From: Tribonema minus
Taxonomy: Eukaryota; Sar; Xanthophyceae; Tribonematales; Tribonemataceae
Assembly (NCBI GenBank): GCA_017506865.1
Contig: JAFCMP010000112.1
Coordinates: 930,001-994,000, forward strand
Direction of reading: 5' to 3'
DNA: 64,000 bases
Below are positions 58,441 to 64,000 of the stretch, piece by piece. Both the position numbers and the translations under genes were made by a program. The notes beneath the pieces were generated by a model. It was not told the origin of the DNA, did no database searches, and saw nothing but the letters and a program-made list of their open reading frames with translations. Position 1 is the stretch's first letter, and each line of letters starts with the position of its first letter.

Positions 58441-59134
58441 GTTCATGCTCTTCGCAAGTGCTCTTTGCAAGTGCCCTTCGCGTGTCGAATTTGTCAACAT
58501 AGCGTCAAACCGTGTCAAAACGCGTCAGATTAAACAACAGAAGGTACACGTTGATTTTCTGCTTTGTTTTGTCTACTTCCTATTGAGACATGATTGTATT
58601 CTTGACACTTCTCTTTGCTGTCGGTGCCCTCGCTTTCAATAGAGTTTGCTTGCACGTGTTGATCGAAGACTATCCCTGCGAATGCGGATATGCGTCGAAA
58701 GAGTGACTGCACGGTGTCTTGAGTTTCTTGAGGTTCTTGAGTTTCTGTCACGTGTCAAGAACATTTAGATGGTAACGACCGCGCTGATATGCTGGCCGAT
58801 GGTACACTACTGTCACGGTTGACAACATAACATGCATGCACGACACCTTGACACAATGTACAGCTTGAGCATTTATGGCCCCAGTTGAGAGCAGATGCGC
58901 TGCATTGCGAGCTCGTGGTGCGATACGAATCATAATGTAACGATTGTATACATCCAGTGTCTATTGACTCTTATGTGTCTCTGTGTGTCCTGAGCAAGAA
59001 GCGCTAAGCGCTGATAGACTGCAAGAGCTTCGATCTCATAAATCACAAGAGCTTCGATCTTATCAATCACTGCGCGATTGCGCTGTGTGTGATTTGCTCG
59101 TGTTGTGCATCGTGTCACGTGTCAAATGTGTCAA
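58441..59134. other. Spacer between repeat copies 1 and 2
   Basis: No gene is supported. Contains a fragment related to the GCAAGTGCTCTT minisatellite (58445-58480), GTGTCAA words, and two abutting hairpin-TATAAA copies at 59021-59095. Confidence 0.45.
59021..59095. repeat. Two more hairpin-TATAAA motifs
   Basis: CAAGAGCTTCGATCTCATAA is followed 30 bp later by CAAGAGCTTCGATCTTATCA and then ACTGCGCGATTGCGC. They are degenerate relatives of the 57.5-kb copies. Confidence 0.55.
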
Positions 59135-59535
59135 TTCATTCACCTAGCAGTCACGACAATATTTCAGTGCCTACATCTGTCATTTTTTCCACCCTAGTGA
59201 CTTGCTACTCGAAGTAACTACCCGAACTTCATTTTTAATCACCCGATCAATCTGAAAAAATTATTTTTCCAGGATTGGGCGAGGATTTGGCATACACGAC
59301 AATACTGACAGTTATTTAATTCACCTTAATTAATTGAATATTATTGAAAATAATACCGAGGGACTTTCAACCAGGGTACTTCATGATCTTGCTCTCTCTT
59401 TCTGTGAGACTATTACCTACAGAGATCAAAATAATTCATTGCAGACAAAAAAATTCACAAGGTTTTGGAAAGTGTAGGCATCGTAATTTGATACCTTACA
59501 GCACATGTAACGCATTGAGAGTGCTAGGTTATGCA
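59135..59535. repeat. AT-rich long repeat, copy 2
   Basis: Same landmarks as copy 1. It diverges after AGAGTGCTAGG, where copies 1 and 3 continue into GTGTGTGACACAAACCGCAA. Confidence 0.88.
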
Positions 59536-59589
59536 AGAAAAATCAAAGTTGCAGTACATGGAACATGGCACTTGAAGTTCAAAATGACA

Positions 59590-60895
59590 GCAGGTGCTCG
59601 TTGCAAGTGCTCTTCGCAAGTGCTCTTTGCATGTTGTAATTGCTCTTTGCAAGTACGCAATTTGCAATTTGTAAGTACGCAATTTGCTCTTAGCAAGTGC
59701 TCTTCGCAAGTGCTCTTTGCATGTTGTAATTGCTCTTTGCAAGTACGCAACTTGCTCTTCGCAAGTATGCAACTCGCTCTTCGCAACAACGCAATTTGCT
59801 CTTCGCAAGTGTGCACTTTGCTCTTTGCAAGTACGCAATTTGCTCTTTGCAAGTGCGCTTCGCAAGTGCTCTTCGCATGTGCTCTTCGCATGTTGTAATT
59901 GCTCTTTGCAAGTACGCAATTTGCAATTTGTAAGTACGCAATTTGCTCTTAGCAAGTGCTCTTCACAAGTGCTCTCCGCATGTTGTAACTGCTCTTTGCA
60001 AGTACGCAATTTGCAATTTGCAAGTGCGCTTCACAAGTGCTCTTCGCAAGTGCGCTTCGCAAGTGCTTTATGCAAGTACGCAATTTGCTCTTTGCAAGTA
60101 CGCCTCGCAAGTGCTCTTTGCAAGTACGCCTCGCAAGTGCTCTTCGCAAGTTGTAATTGCTCTTCGCATGTTGTCATTGCTCTTTGCAAGTACGCAACTT
60201 AATCTTTTCAAGTATGCAATTTGCTCTTCGCAAGTACGCAATTTGCTCTTCGCAAGTATGCAATTTGCTCTTTGCAAGTACGCAATTTGCTCTTTGCAAG
60301 AGCTCTTTGCAAGTGCTCTTCGCATGTGCTCTTCACAAGTGCTCTCCGCATGTTGTAACTGCTCTTTACAAGAACGCAATTTGCAATTTGCAAGTGCGCT
60401 TCGCAAGTGCTCTTCGCAAGTGCGCTTCGCAAGTGCTTTTTGCAAGTACGCAATTTGCTCTTTGCAAGTACGCAATTTGCTCTTCGCAAGTGCGCTTCGC
60501 AAGTGCTCTTCGCAAGTTGTAAAAGCTCTTTGCAAGTACGCAATTTGCAATTTGTAAGTACGCAATTTGCAATTTGTAAGTACGCAATTTGCAATTTGTA
60601 AGTACGCAATTTGCAATTTGTAAGTACCCATTTTGCTCTTAGCAGGTGCTCTTCGCATGTGCATTTTGCAAGTGCTCTTCGCAAATGCTCTTCGCAAGTG
60701 CTCTTCGCAAGTGCTCTTCGCATGTGCATTTTGCAAGTGCTCTTCGCAAATGCTCTTCGCAAGTGCTCTTCGCAAGTGCTCTTCGCAAGTGCTCTTCGCA
60801 AGTGCTCTTCGCATGTTGTTACTGCTCTTTTCAAGTACGCAATTTGCTCTTGCCAGTGCTCTTTGCAAGTGCTCTTCGCAGGTGCTTCTCTAAGC
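59590..60895. repeat. 1.3-kb minisatellite built on GCAAGTGCTCTTC
   Basis: The 13-bp unit GCAAGTGCTCTTC and a 22-bp variant (GCAAGTACGCAATTTGCTCT and kin) alternate some 70-80 times. Short reverse-type words TTGCAATTTG occur in runs. The unit has no stop codon in any frame of either strand, so many long frames rich in Cys-Ser-Leu or Glu-His-Leu appear; these are artefacts. Confidence 0.92.
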
Positions 60896-60906
60896 GCTTA
60901 ATTTTA

Positions 60907-61285
60907 CGCCCTACTGACCTACTAGTCGACATAACTACCCGAGCTTCATTTTTAACGACCCGAGAAATCTGAAAAATTTATTTTTCCAGGATTGGGCGAT
61001 GATTTTGGATATACGACAATACTGACAGTTATTTAATTCACCTTAATTAATTGAATATTATTGAAAATAATTCCGAGGGACTTCCAACTAGGGTACTTCA
61101 TGATCTTGCTCTCTCTTTCTGTGCGACTATTACCTACAGAGATCAAAATTATTCATTGAAGACAAAAAAATGCACAAGCTTTTGCCAAGTGTAGGCATCC
61201 TATTTTGATAACATGTATCACATGAAGAACAGAGAGAGTGCTGGGGTGTGTGACACAAACCGCAATGTTGAAGTTTGCGGACGGA
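60907..61285. repeat. AT-rich long repeat, copy 3
   Basis: Same landmarks as copies 1 and 2. The right end GACACAAACCGCAATGTTGA matches copy 1. Confidence 0.88.
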
Positions 61286-61332
61286 TTGCAGCGATGCTGT
61301 CAATTGAAACTATAGATTCTGGCCAGTGCAAT

Positions 61333-61372
61333 GTCTTCGCTCTTATAAATCGCGGAGCGATTTGCACATTGT
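61333..61372. repeat. Hairpin-TATAAA motif, best copy
   Basis: TCTTCGCTCTTATAAATCGC is followed by GGAGCGATTT. AAATCGC and GCGATTT form a perfect 7-bp stem around GGA, directly after the TATAAA word. Confidence 0.65.
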
Positions 61373-61479
61373 AACAGGGTCAGCCGGTCGTGTGCACGTA
61401 CCCTACAGTCGAAATTGGGCTTGAGGACACGAAGCAGCAATGCAATGAATGGTTTCAGTTGACACAATCGCTTTGCCGC

Positions 61480-61670
61480 TGTCGCCATTTTCGCCACTAC
61501 CGCCATTTTCTCCACTGTCGCCCTTTTCTCCACTATCGCTCTTTCGTCACAGTCGCCCTTTCGTCACAGTCGCCCTTTCGTCACTGTCGCCCTTTTCTCC
61601 ACTGTCGCCCTTTCGGCAGTGTCGCCCTTTCGTCACTTTCGCCCTTTCGTCACTGTCGGCATTTTTCGCC
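61480..61670. repeat. 17-bp tandem repeat upstream of an ORF
   Basis: Units like TTTCGTCACTGTCGCCC repeat about ten times, with variants such as TTTTCTCCACTGTCGCCC. The frame of the downstream ORF is open through it but starts properly only at ATG 61789. Confidence 0.8.
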
Positions 61671-61788
61671 ACGGCCTGCCACAATATACCGCTTGAGCAC
61701 AAATCCGCTGCAGCGATTGACACAACACCACGCCACAGACTCAACACATCAGCAGCAAAGACGCATCGAAGCAACAAGCAGCAGCAGC

Positions 61789-62535
61789 ATGCGCGACCTT
61801 CGCTCCACCGGGTTCCAGTGGGAACGAGACTGGGAGCGCAGCTGGGACCGGTACAAGCGGGAAGCGCGGGTCGAGCTTGCCCTCAAGGCCAAGACAGAGG
61901 CCCTAGACACAGCGAGATGGGCCAACGGCACCCATCCCGCCCGGCAGCACCTATGGAAGCCAGCCCCTGCCCTCCTATCACCGGCATCACTCCTCAAGCG
62001 AGCTGGAGCTGGTGTCATCGTGGTGAACAGAAGCATAATTCGCTTTTTGGGCACCACAGATGTGCGCTACCAGTGTTTCCAGCACTCTCTGGCTGCTGAG
62101 GTAGCCCTCAGCTACACCAAGACTATCCGGAAAAACAAGAAAAGGGTACAGGTGGTGGTCACACATGACCCCACGGTTCTCCCGGTAGCACATGTCTCGG
62201 TCTCCCCGAAGATGAACGTGCAGCTGGTGCCAGCCCTGTCAAACACTCAGGTCATCAAGTACTGCCGCAGACAGGTACCGACTCAGTGCGATATCACGGT
62301 GTCCATGGCCTTTCCAGGCAGCAGTGCTGAGGTACTCATAGCCCTTCCATTGTCGCTCGAGGCGGATGCAGTCGCTGGCGGTGCGCTAGTGCACACGCGT
62401 ACCAAAGACACCGTCGTCATCCGTGTGCAGCGCAACAAGGCCCTTGACAAAGCTCTGGCAGCATATTTCAAGGTGCCTGACGTTGCGCACAAGCTCAACG
62501 CCATCTGCATCGAGAATATTCAGTCGTTTCTTTGA
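61789..62535 (+). CDS. Unrecognised protein, 248 residues
   Basis: From ATG 61789 (MRDLRSTGFQWERDWERSWD) a charged N-terminal helix precedes an alpha/beta-looking body: GAGVIVVNRSIIRFLGTTDV, then KKRVQVVVTHDPTVLPVAHV, CDITVSMAFPG and AHKLNAICIENIQSFL at the end. No introns, membrane segments or zinc motifs are seen. The frame could extend upstream through the 17-bp repeats, but a start after them is more likely. It lies 116 bp before the small membrane protein on the same strand. It is probably a virus-segment gene; I recognise no family. Confidence 0.55.
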   Translation: MRDLRSTGFQWERDWERSWDRYKREARVELALKAKTEALDTARWANGTHPARQHLWKPAPALLSPASLLKRAGAGVIVVNRSIIRFLGTTDVRYQCFQHSLAAEVALSYTKTIRKNKKRVQVVVTHDPTVLPVAHVSVSPKMNVQLVPALSNTQVIKYCRRQVPTQCDITVSMAFPGSSAEVLIALPLSLEADAVAGGALVHTRTKDTVVIRVQRNKALDKALAAYFKVPDVAHKLNAICIENIQSFL

Positions 62536-62651
62536 GGGCGTTCACACGCCATCGTCTCCACTTGCACACATCAAATGACAAACCTCCTTGTACACTACAC
62601 ATGTGATCTTCTCGTGTCATGTTTGCCTTTTTTTGTCATGTATATTTATAA

Positions 62652-62876
62652 ATGCGATCTCCTGCGCACATCGCTCAAGAAGCCTTCGTAGTGGGCCTAC
62701 TGTTCATCATCATCGGCTCCATCGTGTCATTTGGCGTATCGTCAATCTGGCCTAAAACTGTCAACTATGTCATCGCCATGGAGCTGTCTCTGTTTCTAAC
62801 AGGCGTCGTTGCCCACATCTTTCTGGAGGCTGTCGGAGCCAACAAATACTTTTGTGCCAAGGCCGCATACACTTAG
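62652..62876 (+). CDS. Small two-helix membrane protein of giant-virus type
   Basis: 74 residues. A short N-terminus (MRSPAHIAQEA) is followed by helix 1, FVVGLLFIIIGSIVSFGV, a short link, helix 2 around MELSLFLTGVVAHIFLEA, and the C-terminal GANKYFC. The pattern FLTG..xH...E..G.NK(W/Y)(Y/F)C recurs in short membrane proteins of mimivirus- and phycodnavirus-like genomes and is the clearest viral marker in the window. A T/A-rich stretch with TATATTTATAA directly precedes the ATG. The gene overlaps the tail of the opposite-strand small protein by 4 bp. It looks whole. Confidence 0.7.
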   Translation: MRSPAHIAQEAFVVGLLFIIIGSIVSFGVSSIWPKTVNYVIAMELSLFLTGVVAHIFLEAVGANKYFCAKAAYT

Positions 62877-63088
62877 TCCTTCCTTGTCGTGTTTATATTG
62901 ATTCTGGGCATGATCAGCACCATCACTGCGCCTCGCATCAATATCTGCGGTGCTACAACCGCGGTGACAGCCACACAGGCGATCGCGGCCGCCGCGAGCA
63001 CATGCTTTCTACATTTCTTTGGTGGTGCTACCTCCGCTTCCACTTGCACCCAATCTGCGTAAGGCGCGCTCGCTTTCACTTCTTCCAT
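62873..63088 (-). CDS. Small single-helix membrane protein, 71 residues
   Basis: From ATG 63088 the frame reads MEEVKASAPYADWVQVEAEV, a basic KKCRK, then a hydrophobic helix (AAAAIACVAVTAVVAPQIL), a second hydrophobic patch (AVMVLIMPRI) and a hydrophilic end. No family is recognised. Its stop shares 4 bp with the stop of the two-helix protein on the other strand. That tight tail-to-tail packing and the similar size suggest a virus gene. The longer in-frame extension upstream is likely leader. Confidence 0.45.
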   Translation of the reverse strand: MEEVKASAPYADWVQVEAEVAPPKKCRKHVLAAAAIACVAVTAVVAPQILMRGAVMVLIMPRININTTRKD

Positions 63089-63259
63089 TTGCCAACACAG
63101 TAACAAAAAAAAATGTGTGTTTGTAACACAACTACCACCATTTTCAATCAAAAATAACAGAATCAGTGGGCTGATCACATCTGAGTGCACCATGGATCCA
63201 ATGGAGTCAATTCACACCAAACTGTCATCTTGTCAATTTTTTTCTTTCATTACTGTTAA

Positions 63260-63589
<330 letters not shown>

Positions 63590-63733
63590 TGGGTCTCAGG
63601 GGGCTGAAAGCAGTGTTGGTGCCTTTTAAGGAAATATAAATTCATGATTTGTAACAAGCAGCAAAAGCCACAAACATCAGCAATGGCAATCACCGTGATT
63701 GTTGCATAATGATATTTAGATGTCAACTGATTT

Positions 63734-64000
63734 TCATTCGATTCTTTCCCAGTTGAATCCGTATGCTCGAGTACTGGTGTGCTCAATGGATAGAACCTGA
63801 CTGATCGAAGTCGCCGCCGCTTTCTTGTTCTTGGTGAGCTTCTGCTTTTCAAGAGCTTCACTCGCTTCGCGAATGGAGTCCCACTCCTTGACAAGGACAC
63901 CGTTGAGCATCTGCCTCACAGGGACCCGACAATCAAGCAAACCAGTATCGACTGCGTGCTGAGTGTTGCCCGCGGCAGTGACGTACTCCAGGTTGTCAAT
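63734..64000 (-). CDS. HNH/NUMOD homing-type endonuclease, C-terminal part (runs off the window)
   Basis: The visible 88 residues begin IDNLEYVTAAGNTQHAVDTG, which matches the end of an HNH domain in NUMOD4-HNH proteins (NLEWVT..ENT.HA...G). A NUMOD1-type DNA-binding motif follows: VRQMLNGVLVKEWDSIREAS ... AYGFNWERIE. Such free-standing HNH enzymes cut DNA at specific sites and are common in giant viruses and phages. The N-terminus lies beyond 64000. The gene converges on the H4 gene, with about 145 bp between stops. No break is seen in the visible part. Confidence 0.8.
   Translation of the reverse strand: MDNLEYVTAAGNTQHAVDTGLLDCRVPVRQMLNGVLVKEWDSIREASEALEKQKLTKNKKAAATSISQVLSIEHTSTRAYGFNWERIE

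Noticed and set aside
59684-60868. Cys/Ser/Leu-rich and Glu/His/Leu-rich frames over 1 kb
   Set aside because: Translations of the stop-free 13-bp minisatellite unit in several frames at once.
63615-63640. Histone 3' stem-loop after H4
   Set aside because: Only a CCTTTTAAGG palindrome is present; it does not match the GGCYCTTTTCAGRGCC form of animal and volvocine histone mRNAs.

Overview
The window is nuclear DNA of a eukaryote, most likely a green alga. Its conserved genes are cut by spliceosomal GT-AG introns whose phases join cleanly, exons are GC-rich while introns and spacers are not, and the gene and transposon types have their closest known relatives in the green lineage: a plant-type five-helix tweety/prominin-like protein, a plant-type mariner, a FAR1/MULE transposase and a chromodomain integrase. 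This is inference; no marker fixes the species.

Layout. 0.4-6.7 kb: NSE4, the kleisin of the SMC5/6 complex, on +. 7.16-16.30 kb: a 9.1-kb Mutator-like element with about 190-bp terminal inverted repeats, a 10-bp target duplication, a seven-exon transposase (FAR1-type finger, MULE core, SWIM finger, PDZ-like domain, Ala-rich tail) on - and a captured choline-kinase-like fragment. 17.4-24.0 kb: the five-helix membrane protein on +. 25.5-29.5 kb: two large tandem arrays, one with a higher-order period near 490 bp. 29.7-39.1 kb: two Ty3/gypsy fossils, one carrying a nested 434-bp inverted-repeat element, with an armadillo-repeat fragment between them. 40.0-41.7 kb: an apparently whole plant-type mariner. 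42.0-44.4 kb: a three-exon JmjC/cupin-like gene on -. 45.9-48.4 kb: a divergent pair, a Gln-rich Cys protein (-) and a ZIP metal transporter (+). 49.5-50.5 kb: a non-autonomous hAT-type element.

From about 52.3 kb to the right edge the character changes. Genes are intronless and short, spacers are AT-rich and full of repeats, and the contents look like a nucleocytoplasmic large DNA virus: a Cys/His-repeat protein with a nuclease-like end, a small two-helix membrane protein of a family known from giant viruses, a histone H4 with an altered N-terminal tail, an HNH/NUMOD homing-type endonuclease running off the window, and several proteins I do not recognise. Between them lie a 1.3-kb minisatellite built on GCAAGTGCTCTTC, three copies of a roughly 400-bp AT-rich repeat, and a recurring hairpin + TATAAA + hairpin motif. 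I read this as a probable endogenous giant-virus segment, without a core virus gene (capsid, polymerase, packaging ATPase) in view to prove it.

The host genes (SMC5/6 kleisin, membrane protein, ZIP transporter) do not form a pathway. The window is best seen as sparse host genes separated by mobile and repeated DNA, with a virus-like tract at its right end.
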